Positions 37,442 through 47,400 of a DNA stretch of 64,000 bases are shown piece after piece (the stretch's first letter is position 1; every line of letters begins with the position of its first letter). A model generated the notes under the pieces. It searched no databases and had not been told where the DNA came from. It saw only the letters and a program-made list of their open reading frames with translations. The stretch is from Candidatus Gordonibacter avicola. Lineage in GTDB: Bacteria > Actinomycetota > Coriobacteriia > Coriobacteriales > Eggerthellaceae. The stretch lies in NCBI GenBank assembly GCA_019113915.1, contig DXGM01000018.1, positions 1 through 64,000 on the forward strand, given 5' to 3'. The translations under genes and the position numbers were made by a program.

Positions 37442-38112
37442 TTGTACGACACTCCCTTGCCGGCGGCGGCAGCCTCGTTGCCCCAGCGTTCGAACAGGTC
37501 ATGGAGCGTTGTGTCGGGTCGATAGTACTTCGCTTGCGCATAACCCTCGCGCACGAGGATGGCGTTCAGCATGTTGTTCGCAATTTCGTTTTCATTACGC
37601 AGGTCAGTGGGTTGTTTGAGCCACACGTAACGCAGCAGCCGCCCGTAGCGGTCGGTGTCGGACACGTCGCGCGAGAGCCACACGGTGCTTCCGGAGGCAA
37701 CGAGCGACTTCGTGTAGTTCGAGGCGATGACACCCTCTTCACAGTTGCGCCATTCCTCCTGCGCGACGCTTTCCGGCGTATCCATACCGATGAGACGCAC
37801 GGTGGTCTCGCCTGACGAGGTGCGCACTTTGAGCGTATCCCCGTCGACGACGCGGATGACTTCCGCCTGCTCAAGCCCCACTTCATCGGCGACGGCTAGC
37901 TGCGATGCGTCAACCTGGGTGGGCGCTTGGTTGGACTCAGTGGCTTCCTGCTGCAGCGAACCAAGCCAGCTGACGCCGACCACCGCCACCAGCACAAGCG
38001 CAATAAGGAGCGCCACGAGCGGGTTCTTCCGTCCTAGTTGCATAAGCGCCGCGCTTGTTTTGCGAATTTGTTGCTCGTCGATGGTTGGCGGCTTTGTAGC
38101 GTTGTTTCCCAT
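37432..38112 (-). CDS. Membrane-anchored staphylococcal nuclease-like protein
   Basis: A 226-residue protein with a short cytoplasmic segment, one membrane helix (about 30-50, [20 protein letters not shown]) and a thermonuclease (SNase) domain (about 85-222). The catalytic pattern appears in [20 protein letters not shown] and YGRLLRYV. It probably acts outside the membrane on nucleic acid. ATG 38112 was chosen for its position just before the conserved region; the frame stays open to 38265. It overlaps the GIY-YIG gene downstream, making a two-nuclease unit. Confidence 0.87.
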   Translation of the reverse strand: MGNNATKPPTIDEQQIRKTSAALMQLGRKNPLVALLIALVLVAVVGVSWLGSLQQEATESNQAPTQVDASQLAVADEVGLEQAEVIRVVDGDTLKVRTSSGETTVRLIGMDTPESVAQEEWRNCEEGVIASNYTKSLVASGSTVWLSRDVSDTDRYGRLLRYVWLKQPTDLRNENEIANNMLNAILVREGYAQAKYYRPDTTLHDLFERWGNEAAAAGKGVSYKWA

Positions 38113-38125
38113 GATGCGGCGTCCC

Positions 38126-39259
38126 CTAGGCTCCCGGCGCGAAGCAGTTGTCACCGGCCGCTTCCTGCCATGCCGAGGCCGCAAGCGAGTAAAGGGCCAG
38201 GTCCTGCATGAGGCCGTCCGGCGTCGCCTCGCCGCCATGGAGCGTTCCTTCACGCATGAAGCCACATTTCTCGATGACGCGGCGCGAGCGGTTGTTGAAC
38301 GTGTAGTGCGTGCAGGTGATGAGGGGGAGGCCCAGCTCTTCGAAGCCGTAGCGAATGACCTCGCGCGCGGCCTCGGTCATGAGACCGCGACCCCACGCCG
38401 GTTTTGCGAGCGCGTAGCCCAGCATGAGACAGTCAGGGTTGCGACGCTGCGGATCGGGGATGAGGCCGACTGAGCCGATGCAGGGGCCTGTTGGCGGCAA
38501 CTCATTGGCGGAGAGGACCGCCGGCTGTTCGCACGAAACATTACCTGTTTCATCGGTATTGAGGCGCTCGAACACGCCAAACACGTGCGGCGCAGCGCCC
38601 GCCGTGCGAATGAAATCAAGCGCGTCCGCCTCCGAGCGATGCGCGGGCCACCCCGCATCGGCCCCCACGTCGCTGTCGCAGCAGTAGGCGAACACGTCGG
38701 GGGCATCACTTTCGGCAAGCGGACGGAGCACGAGACGCTCCGTCACGAGAGCGGGACATTCCTGCGCAGACGATGCCAGGACCGGCGGCTTGTGGCCATG
38801 CCCGTGCGCTTCCGCCGCTTGTAAGCAGGCGCTGAGAAGTTCCTCGCTGATCGCGCGGATACCCTCGCCACGCAGCAGACGCGCCGCCACGCCATAGCCC
38901 GGCACCAGCGTGTTCGAAAATGTGCCATCATAGATGCGCCCACACCCGCACGAGGGGCTTTTCGCCTTCAATATGGCCAGGTTACAGCCCTCGTTCTTAA
39001 CGAGTTCCACCACCTGACGAGCACCTGCAAGGAAGGCGTCCGTTTGATCGGCCCCCTGCGCGTCAATGACGCGAAGAGCGCGCTCAGCCGTGACAATTTC
39101 ACACGGCGGATGTGGAATCGGCAACCCACCAGCCACCTCAGGGCACACGGGTACAAGATCATGGGTCGCTTTGAGCGCGCCGACCACCTCCACCGGCTTA
39201 GAAGCCCCATCATACCGACAAGGCTCCCCCAGCATACACGCACTCACCGCAATCTTCAT
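38126..39259 (-). CDS. DUF523 domain fused to a RimJ/RimL-type acetyltransferase
   Basis: A 377-residue fusion. Residues 1-150 form a DUF523 domain with its cysteines in SACMLGEPCRYDG, VCPEVAGGLP and AKSPSCGCGRIYDG. Residues about 175-365 form a GNAT domain of the RimJ/RimL type (TERLVLRPLAESD, GRGLMTEAAREVI, NNRSRRVIEKCGF). DUF523 is of unknown function and usually stands alone. ATG 39259 follows GGAAGG. It lies 13 bases upstream of the nuclease gene and may be co-transcribed with it. Confidence 0.85.
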   Translation of the reverse strand: MKIAVSACMLGEPCRYDGASKPVEVVGALKATHDLVPVCPEVAGGLPIPHPPCEIVTAERALRVIDAQGADQTDAFLAGARQVVELVKNEGCNLAILKAKSPSCGCGRIYDGTFSNTLVPGYGVAARLLRGEGIRAISEELLSACLQAAEAHGHGHKPPVLASSAQECPALVTERLVLRPLAESDAPDVFAYCCDSDVGADAGWPAHRSEADALDFIRTAGAAPHVFGVFERLNTDETGNVSCEQPAVLSANELPPTGPCIGSVGLIPDPQRRNPDCLMLGYALAKPAWGRGLMTEAAREVIRYGFEELGLPLITCTHYTFNNRSRRVIEKCGFMREGTLHGGEATPDGLMQDLALYSLAASAWQEAAGDNCFAPGA

Positions 39260-39449
39260 TTTTATGCCTTCCGCTACCCGACCAGCCATTCTACCACGCC
39301 CCCACCCAACCCCCACGATTCAACGCAACGGTTGATTGCGACCCGAGGTGCAAGAAAAGATGCCCCTGATTCTACTATTTCCTCGCCGCAAAAGCCTTTC
39401 TCTTTTGATGCATTCCAGCCGATGATGGGCAACATAAGTCGACTTACCT

Positions 39450-39641
39450 TCACCAACTTGCTATCATCTTGATAACATCAAAAATCTTGCTACTCAATTT
39501 CCTCCAATGCGCATGAAACGTGATAGTCTTTCTCGCCCCATCCACTTCGAAACGTACATGATCCGTTTTTCCCTTCCTTTCCCTGATACGATCAGATTCC
39601 AACCGAACCCTGCAAATCATCTGTTTCATTTCCTGTGGCAT
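39450..39641 (-). CDS. Possible small hypothetical protein in an AT-rich island
   Basis: A 63-residue frame preceded by GAGAGGGG at good spacing before ATG 39641. It begins MPQEMKQMICRVRLESDR and ends in KIFDVIKMIASW. No family is recognised. Base composition here is clearly lower in GC than in the flanking genes, so it may be acquired or a remnant. It lies between the DUF523 fusion and adenine deaminase. Confidence 0.4.
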   Translation of the reverse strand: MPQEMKQMICRVRLESDRIRERKGKTDHVRFEVDGARKTITFHAHWRKLSSKIFDVIKMIASW

Positions 39642-40037
39642 TTATGACCCCTCTCATTTAATAATGAAACAAAACTACTAATAATAATGCGTTTACCGAT
39701 TAGAAGAACATTTTCAACTCAGAAATTTAATTACATTATTTATCTTATGATTATAAAAAAGTAATATATGTCAACGGCTCTGTCAACATGGAAGCAGTAT
39801 CAACACTATAAGCACCAACCTGTATAGTAAAGCTTTAGTTACTTTTGCTCGTTTAACTAAGCGTTATGCTGGCCGAACCTATTAAACTCTTCAATACATC
39901 TTTGTTACGAATTACATACCTTTGCGCATTCCCGTTGGAATCTTTTTCTCTTGGTTGGTCTTGGTAATGCAAGAAGCGATAATGGCGGCGTTGGGTTGTG
40001 TTGTGGTGGTGGCAATCTGCTCTCTAAGGAGACTGAC
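39642..40037. other. AT-rich gap before adenine deaminase
   Basis: About 400 bases of markedly AT-rich DNA (especially 39650-39900) in an otherwise GC-rich window. No gene, tRNA, transposase fragment or purine-riboswitch pattern is visible. It presumably contains the ade promoter. Confidence 0.5.
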
Positions 40038-41846
40038 ATGATTAATACCTTTTGTAAGAAGCCGTTGTGGGAGTGTTCGCAGACGTTGGCGGGGGTGGCG
40101 CAGGGGCGTGAGGCGGCTGACCTCGTGATCACACATGCGAAGCTGGTAAATGTGTGTACGGCCGAAATCCAGGAGGACATCGACGTGGCTATCGCCCAAG
40201 GGCGCATTGCTTACGTCGGTCACGCCGACCACTGCATTGGCGAGAACACGCAGGTCATCGACGCGCAGGGGCAGTATCTCGCACCCGGGTTCCTTGATGG
40301 GCACATCCACGTGGAGTCTTCCATGATGGGCGCCGGCGAATACGCGCGCGCGGTTGTGCCGCACGGCACCACGGGCATCTACTGGGATCCGCACGAGGTC
40401 TGCAACGTGCTTGGCCTCGACGGCGTGAAGGTGATGGCGGAAGACGCCGCGCGCACGCCGCTCAAAGCGATGATCACCACGCCCTCGTGCGTACCGGCTG
40501 TGCCTGGCTTCGAAGACACGGGCTCGTTCGTGGGCCCCGATGACATCGCGGAATCCATGAACTGGCCCAACGTCGTCGGCCTCGGCGAGATGATGAACTT
40601 TCCCGGCATCCTCGCCGGCACCGACCACGCACACGGTGAGGTGGCCGAAACGCTGAAGGCCGGCAAGATTGTCACCGGCCACTACTCGCTTCCCGAGACC
40701 GACCAGGGCCTCAACGCTTACGTCGCCTCCGGCGTGCGCTGCTGCCACGAGTCCACGCGCGCCGAAGACGCGCTCGCCAAGATGCGCCTCGGCATGTATG
40801 CACAGCTGCGCTACGGGTCGGCCTGGAAAGATTTGCCGGTACTGGCCGAAGCGGTGCTCGCACAGGACATCGACACGCGCTTCGCCCTGCTGGTGAGCGA
40901 CGACACGCACCCGCACACCCTCGTAGCCGACGGGCACCTCGACCACATCGTGCGCGTAGCCGTAAGCCTAGGCATCGACCCCATCACCGCCATCCAGATG
41001 GTCACCATTAACTGCGCGCAGTGCTTCCAGATGGACCACGACCTAGGCTCCATCACCCCAGGCAAGTGTGCCGACCTCGTATTTTTGGATGACCTCGAGC
41101 ACCTCCAGGTAACACGCGTACTCATCGACGGCGAAGTAGTGGCCGAAAACGGACGCGCGACGTTCGACCTGCCGCCTTTTGAATTCCCTGCGTGGGTGAC
41201 GCACTCCATGCACCTCGACCGCAAGATCACGCCAGACGCGTTCGCCATCCCCGCGCCCAAGGGCACCGCCGAGGACGACACGGTGCGCATTCGCACGATT
41301 GAGGTTATCCCCGGCAAGGTGGGCACGCGTGAGACGCACGTGGATTTGCCCGTCGTAGATGGCCGCTTGGAATCAGACGTTGACCAGGACGTCCTCAAGG
41401 CATTCGTATTCGAACGTCATCACGAAACAGGAAAGTTTGGCTACGGCTTTACCAAAGGCTTTGGCATCAAGCGCGGCGCGATGGCCTCCACGGTGGCACA
41501 CGACGCACACAACCTGCTAGTGGTGGGCACGAACGACGAAGACATGGCGCTCGCTGCAAACACGCTTGCCACCTGCGGCGGCGGCATGGTTGTCGTCGCC
41601 GACGGCGAGGTGCTGGGACTCGTGGAACTGCCCATCGCCGGCCTGATGGACGCCCTGCCCGCCGAAGAGATGAGCGAAAAGGTTCACGCCCTCGAAAAGA
41701 CCTGGGCCGAGATCGGCTGCACCATGCCCTCCCCCTTCATGACGATGGCCCTGATTCCGCTGGCCTGCCTCCCCGAACTCCGCCTCACCAACCGCGGCCT
41801 GGTAGACTGCACCACGTTCCAGTTCGCGAATTTAGAAGTTGAGTAA
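40038..41846 (+). CDS. ade: Adenine deaminase
   Basis: Deaminates adenine to hypoxanthine in purine salvage. The 602-residue amidohydrolase has metal motifs in GFLDGHIHVESSMM and DDTHPHTLVADGHLD, the family block ITPGKCADLVFLDDL, and the C-terminal adenine deaminase domain (about 430-600, including VVADGEVLGLVELPI). ATG 40038 follows CTAAGGAGA; an upstream in-frame start at 39951 has no family similarity. It is monocistronic, with its own terminator. Confidence 0.95.
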   Translation: MINTFCKKPLWECSQTLAGVAQGREAADLVITHAKLVNVCTAEIQEDIDVAIAQGRIAYVGHADHCIGENTQVIDAQGQYLAPGFLDGHIHVESSMMGAGEYARAVVPHGTTGIYWDPHEVCNVLGLDGVKVMAEDAARTPLKAMITTPSCVPAVPGFEDTGSFVGPDDIAESMNWPNVVGLGEMMNFPGILAGTDHAHGEVAETLKAGKIVTGHYSLPETDQGLNAYVASGVRCCHESTRAEDALAKMRLGMYAQLRYGSAWKDLPVLAEAVLAQDIDTRFALLVSDDTHPHTLVADGHLDHIVRVAVSLGIDPITAIQMVTINCAQCFQMDHDLGSITPGKCADLVFLDDLEHLQVTRVLIDGEVVAENGRATFDLPPFEFPAWVTHSMHLDRKITPDAFAIPAPKGTAEDDTVRIRTIEVIPGKVGTRETHVDLPVVDGRLESDVDQDVLKAFVFERHHETGKFGYGFTKGFGIKRGAMASTVAHDAHNLLVVGTNDEDMALAANTLATCGGGMVVVADGEVLGLVELPIAGLMDALPAEEMSEKVHALEKTWAEIGCTMPSPFMTMALIPLACLPELRLTNRGLVDCTTFQFANLEVE

Positions 41847-41890
41847 ACCTCCCGCTCGCTGCAAAAGCGGCAGGAACCTTCCTCTACACG

Positions 41891-41928
41891 AAAGGTCGGC
41901 GAAGCTCACTGCTTGCCGACCTTTCTTC
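41891..41928 (+). terminator. Terminator after ade
   Basis: AAAGGTCGGC (41891-41900) and GCCGACCTTT (41915-41924) are perfect arms, followed by CTTCT. The symmetric A/T ends could also serve the convergent gene at 41965. Confidence 0.75.
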
Positions 41929-41964
41929 TACCTACAAACGTACCTCACGCGCGCCCACATCACC

Positions 41965-43617
41965 TCACGCATGCGGTGGCTTGCAGACCTTGCAGGGTCG
42001 ATAGCCTCTCGACTGCGCAGAGCCGGCGCTCATATACGTCAGGTTCTTTGACCTGCTGAGCGTCGGGCACCAATCATAGTGATAGCTTTTGCCCGATTTG
42101 GTCACGCACACCGTCGCACTCAAATCTGGACCCGGCGGCACAGGTTCCGGCTCCGGATTCACCACTGGCGGCACAGGCTCCGGTTCAGGCTCTACGACAG
42201 GCGGCTCATAGCGCAGAGGACCTTTGTCAAACCAGATGCTCGACGCATCGGTAAAGCCGCTGATCGTTCCCTGAATGTCCGTCCGGAAAAATCCGTTGCC
42301 GGTCAGAAGCGACAGCACGTTATCGCTCGGAGCCGCTCCGCATGAGATAATCGAGAAGTTCGGCGTTGCCTGCGCGACAAGCGCCTCGTTCGTGCCCGCA
42401 TCAGATCCATGGTCGCTTACCTTGAGAACATCCACATGACCAGGCGTGCACTGCACCAAGGCATCAGCGGTGGCATCGCCCGTAAAGAGGAACGTCTTAC
42501 CCGCGTAGTCGATATGCAGAACCGCCGAGCCAGCACCAACCGTCGCATCAGGCGCTACAAACGTAGCGGAGTAGGTCGCATCATACGCCCCGTCGCTCCA
42601 CCCTTTCCCTGCAACGGCGCGCGTCACCGTTGTGGCCTTGGCGTTCAGCGTGTCGAGCATACCTTCCCAGCTCTCGCCCTCAGCGCACGGCGACGCATAT
42701 ACGGTGCCGATGGCAAACGCCTCCGCAACCGCTGCCATACCGCCCACATGGTTAGCATCAGCGCAGGTAGCAACCACGTAATCAATCCGCGTGTAACCAA
42801 GCGACTTCACGTACTTCACCACGGCAGGCCCATTCGCTGCCGAACCAGCATCAATAAGAAGGCATGTTCCTCCGGGAAGTTCCACGAAGGTGGCATCGCT
42901 CTGGCCAACGGCAAGGAAGTGGCTTTTCAGCAGGTCGGGCTGGCGAACGCCACCATCGGACAGCACGAGCACCATCTTAGCCGTCTCGGCACGCGTGGCG
43001 CCGTTGCGTGCATTGATGGTAGGCGTTGCCCCCATGATGCCGTTTTCCGCTGCCCACGACACGGGGCCCTCAGCCCACACGTCGATGCTCGAACGATCGG
43101 CGTATTTGCCCAGGCGATCGGTGTCACTCACCGTTTCCACACCCATGAACGTTTCAGCAAAGCGCGCCACCATGGCGGCAAGCTCCTGACGCGACACCGG
43201 ATCATAGGGGCGAACGCGACCGTCGGCACCCTTGAGAATGCCCGTCTGCTCAGCCCAGTTAAGCGCTCCCGTGAACCACTCGTGCGACGGAGCATCCGTC
43301 CATGACGTCGCATTTTCCGGATAGTCGCCCTGCAAATCCTCGCCCGCAAGACGCGCGAGAATGGTTGCCACCTGCGCGCGCGTCACCTGCGCATCAGGCT
43401 GAAAACTCACCGTCCCATCAGGATTATCAACACCCTTGATGAGCCCCTCTTCAACCGAACGATCCACAATGCCCGACACCTGCGCCCAGTGATCGTCAGG
43501 CACGTCGGCGAACTGGCTTGCCCACGCGCTCGGCGCACACAAAAACGCACACACGAGCGCCAGCGCGGCCGCAAGCAGCGCCGCCCGGACAGACACCCTC
43601 TTCCTCACGCGTTCCAT
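41965..43617 (-). CDS. Secreted SLH protein with a ComEC-like beta-lactamase-fold domain
   Basis: A 550-residue exported protein: signal peptide (1-33, ending APSAWA), three S-layer homology repeats (about 35-210), a ComEC/Rec2-type metallo-beta-lactamase-fold domain (about 225-460), a Pro/Glu/Val linker (about 465-500), and a small Cys-rich tail (YHYDWCPTL ... YRPCKVCKP) that may bind zinc. In the lactamase fold the normal HXHXDH is replaced by CADANH within VVATCADANHVGG, although FTGDA and VSDHGS remain. The catalytic metal site is therefore probably lost or changed. The SLH repeats suggest anchoring to the cell wall. Role unknown. Confidence 0.82.
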   Translation of the reverse strand: MERVRKRVSVRAALLAAALALVCAFLCAPSAWASQFADVPDDHWAQVSGIVDRSVEEGLIKGVDNPDGTVSFQPDAQVTRAQVATILARLAGEDLQGDYPENATSWTDAPSHEWFTGALNWAEQTGILKGADGRVRPYDPVSRQELAAMVARFAETFMGVETVSDTDRLGKYADRSSIDVWAEGPVSWAAENGIMGATPTINARNGATRAETAKMVLVLSDGGVRQPDLLKSHFLAVGQSDATFVELPGGTCLLIDAGSAANGPAVVKYVKSLGYTRIDYVVATCADANHVGGMAAVAEAFAIGTVYASPCAEGESWEGMLDTLNAKATTVTRAVAGKGWSDGAYDATYSATFVAPDATVGAGSAVLHIDYAGKTFLFTGDATADALVQCTPGHVDVLKVSDHGSDAGTNEALVAQATPNFSIISCGAAPSDNVLSLLTGNGFFRTDIQGTISGFTDASSIWFDKGPLRYEPPVVEPEPEPVPPVVNPEPEPVPPGPDLSATVCVTKSGKSYHYDWCPTLSRSKNLTYMSAGSAQSRGYRPCKVCKPPHA

Positions 43618-43731
43618 CTTCTCATCCCCTCTCTTCGCTTGTCGATCTGCTTAGTATAATCCTTTCACACATATAATGGACACGTGAGAAGACGAGCGGC
43701 ACACGAAGTAGCAAACGGGTACAATACCCCC

Positions 43732-44319
43732 ATGACACTCATTGACGACATACGCAGTTACCAGCCTTTTAATGAGCAGGAAGAGGTTGATCGGCAGGTT
43801 ATTGTGCGGCAGATGGAAAGCGACCCGTGCGTGTTTGATCGCGACTCGCTGGCGCATATGGCGTGCTCTATTTGGACGGTTGACCCCACCGCCTCACAGA
43901 CGTTGCTTGTGTACCACAACATCTATAACTCCTGGTCGTGGATTGGTGGGCATGCCGATGGGGAGCGTGACCTTGCGCGGGTGGCGCTGCGTGAGTTGCA
44001 GGAGGAAACCGGCGTGGTGGGCGCGCGCCTTGTCACCTCGTGCGGACCGGGCGGCATCTTCTCACTTGAGGTGCTCACGGTGGATGGGCACGAGAAGCGC
44101 GGCACGTACGTGGGCTCGCACCTCCACCTCAACGTCACCTACCTGGCGGTGGCCTCTCCCGACGAGCCCTTGCGCGTCAAGCCTGATGAAAACAGCGGCG
44201 TGCGCTGGGTGCCTCTAGAAGACGCCATCGCGCTTTCCACCGAACCCTGGATTCGCGACCGCATCTATCGCAAACTCATCGACAAGCTGGCACTGGTTGA
44301 CCTCGCGCTTCTTTCGTAA
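43732..44319 (+). CDS. NUDIX hydrolase
   Basis: A 195-residue NUDIX-fold hydrolase acting on a nucleoside diphosphate-linked substrate. The box region reads WIGGHADGERDLARVALREL then QEETG, close to the consensus, with one extra residue before the Arg-Glu pair. ATG 43732 was chosen by family length. No Shine-Dalgarno is visible before it, and a TACAAT lies at 43720-43725, so leaderless translation is possible. The frame also opens at GTG 43684. It is divergent from the SLH gene. Confidence 0.85.
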   Translation: MTLIDDIRSYQPFNEQEEVDRQVIVRQMESDPCVFDRDSLAHMACSIWTVDPTASQTLLVYHNIYNSWSWIGGHADGERDLARVALRELQEETGVVGARLVTSCGPGGIFSLEVLTVDGHEKRGTYVGSHLHLNVTYLAVASPDEPLRVKPDENSGVRWVPLEDAIALSTEPWIRDRIYRKLIDKLALVDLALLS

Positions 44320-44443
44320 CGCGCCCCGAATATCCGTGCATGAACTTCCTCCCTTTTCCAAAGTTCGCTTTTCTTGCGGAAATTATACGAACTAACGTTC
44401 TTATACCTTATACTCTTTTTAAGGCTTCAACGCAAGGAGGATC

Positions 44444-47400
44444 ATGATTTCTGAGGACGAACTTGAGCGGCACTGCTACGCGCGCACAATGCAGCGCGCA
44501 CGCGCCATTGCGTCCTCCGACCGCAACATCCTCACGAAGCAGGCGCGCTACGAGGGCAGCGAGGCCATCCTCAGCGCGTTTGTGGCCAGCAGCCACGGCT
44601 GGAACGACCGGTACCGCACCTCAGCCAGCATCGACGAGGACGAAGACCTCATTGTCGACTACTCCTGCAGCTGCCCCGCCTTCTTTGAATACGACGGCAT
44701 GTGTAAGCACTGCGCGGCGCTCGTGCTTTCGTATAACGACGCGCCCGAGCGGTTCCTCGGCTACCGCACCCACCGAACGCACACGACCACTGCCGGCCTT
44801 TCTGACCTGCTGCAACGCGGAAAACTAGCAGCCGCAGATAAAGCCCACGGCACCATCGACATCGAAACGGCGCTCACGTATGGCTACGGCAATTGGTCCG
44901 CGCGCTTCAAACTGGTGGGGCCGCACGGCTCCTACGTCATGAAAAGCATCTCCGAATTCGTTGCACGCATGCGCACCGGCGAGCGCTTTTCCTACGGCAA
45001 AAAGCTTTCGTTTGCCCACGTCCCTGCCGTGCTGAACGATCACGCACGCGCCGTGGCCCACTTTCTCGAACGCGCGGTTTCGCTGCGCGGCCAGACAAGC
45101 AGCGCGCTTTACGGCCGGTTTGGAAGCCATCCAGAAGTGGGCCGCAGCCTGGATTTGTCGGCCTTTGAACTGGTCGAACTGCTCGACATACAGGCCGATC
45201 ACCCCTTCACCGTAGAAGCCACCGACCGCTCCATGCGCTCTGTTACCACGGCCCATATCGTTGAAGGCAATCCACACCTGGAAGTGACGCTGCAAGAAAC
45301 CTCAGGCGGCTACGACATCACGGGTCCCGATGACGCGAAAGCGGCAGCCGAAGGCGGGCGGCTCTACGTGTGGCACGACGATATCTTTTACCGCTGCTCA
45401 GCAGACTACGCGCGCACGGCCGACTTCCTCTGCGCACTCTTTGACAACGGAGGTCACCTCTTTGTGAGCGAGGAAGACCTGCCGCTCTTCTGTTCAACAC
45501 TGCTCCCTCTCATTGAAGAACCCCTGGTGGCGAACGTGCCGCCCGAGATCGATGCCTACCGGCCCGTCCCCTGCCAGCTGGAATTTTACTTCGATAAGGA
45601 CAACCACACGGTTACCTGTTCGGCCCAAGCGGTGTATGGCGAGCGACGCTTTCACCTGTTCGAAGAGGGAAGCACGGACGCCGCGCGCACGACAACCGGT
45701 GAGCACGCAGCCTCCCGCCCCGCGCCATTGCGTGACGAAGCGGCGGAAGCGCAGGCACGCTCTTTGGTGGAGCGCTACTTTGATACCAGTAGCAAACCCC
45801 CAACGATACCACTGGCCGACGATGCCGCGGTGGGTGACCTCCTGTTCGGCGGCCTCGCCGCGTTCCAGGAATTGGGCACGGCGTTCACCACGCCCGCCTT
45901 CGACCGCCTCCTGTTCGACGGCTCACCACACGTCACGGTGGGGCTCTCGCTCGTGGGCAACCTTATTAACCTGGAGGTATCCGCGGATGAGTTGCCAGCC
46001 TCGGAGGTGGCGGCGCTGCTGTCAAGCTATCGGCTGCGCAAACGCTTCCATCGGCTCAAAAGCGGCGTGTTCCTTGACCTTGCGGGGCTTGACCTGGCGC
46101 ACCTCGACCAGCTAGCCGATGACTTCGGCATCTCGGCGCGCAAGCTGGCCTCCGGCACCGCAGAACTTCCCGCTTACCGTGCTTTCTACCTGGACGAACA
46201 GCTGCCCGAAGCCCGACGCGAAGAGTCCTTCTCGCGCTACCTCGAAAGCCTGCGCACCAAAGGCGAGCGCATCCACCCGCTGCCGCCGGACTTTGCGGGC
46301 ACCCTGCGCCCCTACCAGGAAGAAGGCTTTCGCTGGATGAACTCGCTCGCCGACCGGGATTTCGGCGGCATACTGGCCGACGAGATGGGACTCGGCAAGT
46401 CGGCCCAGCTTATCGCGTTTTTACTTGCGCGCCGAGACGAGGCACGTGCCGTTGGTCCCAGCCTTATTGTGTGCCCCGCCTCACTTGTGTACAACTGGCT
46501 CGCCGAATTCGAACGCTTCGCACCCACGCTCGACGTGCGCGCCGCCGTGGGCACAAAGTCCGAACGCCTGCGCATCCGCGCCGAAGCGTTCTCTGGCGGT
46601 GCACAGGCTTGCGACGTGCTGGTTACCTCGTATGACCTGCTGCGCATCGATGCCACCGACTACGCGGGGCGCGCGTTTTACACGTGTGCGCTCGACGAGG
46701 CGCAGTACGTCAAGAACCACGCCACCAAAACGGCACGCGCCGCCAAGCGGGTGGAGGCGCGCCACCACTTCGCCCTCACGGGAACGCCGATGGAAAACCG
46801 CCTGAGCGAACTATGGAGCATCTTCGACTTTCTGATGCCCGGGCTTCTGGGGTCCTATCTGCGCTTTCGCGAGCGCTTTGAATTGCCCGTTATGGGTGGT
46901 GACGAAGACGCCGCGCAACGTTTGCGCACGCTCGTGGGCCCCTTCATGCTGCGCCGCCTGAAAAAAGACGTGCTGGATGACTTGCCCGACAAGCTGGAAT
47001 CGGTCGTGCACGTTCGTTTGGAAGGCGAACAGCGCAAACTCTATGTCGCTCACGAGCAGCGCCTGCGCGACCGCCTCGCCGAACAAAAGAAAGAACGCCG
47101 CAAGAAGGGTTCCCATCGCCCCGCGAATCCGGAGAAGCGCGTGGAGGTGCTGGCCGAACTCATGAAGCTGCGGCAACTCTGCTGCGACCCGCGTCTGATT
47201 TACGAAAACGCCGCCGAGGGCGCAAAGCTGGCAGCGCTGGTGGAGCTGGTGGAATCCGCCCGCGACGCTGGCGAGAAAACGCTCGTGTTCTCCCAGTTCA
47301 CCAGCTTCCTTGCGCTCATTGCCGAGAAGCTGGAAGAGCACGGCGTACCTTACTACACCATCACGGGCGCCACGCCAAAGAAGCGCCGGCTGGAACTGGT

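Noticed and set aside
39642..40037. Purine riboswitch before adenine deaminase
   Set aside because: The conserved purine-aptamer core and P1 stem sequences could not be found.
39912..40946. Long minus-strand frame opposite ade
   Set aside because: It is a high-GC shadow of the adenine deaminase reading frame without family features.
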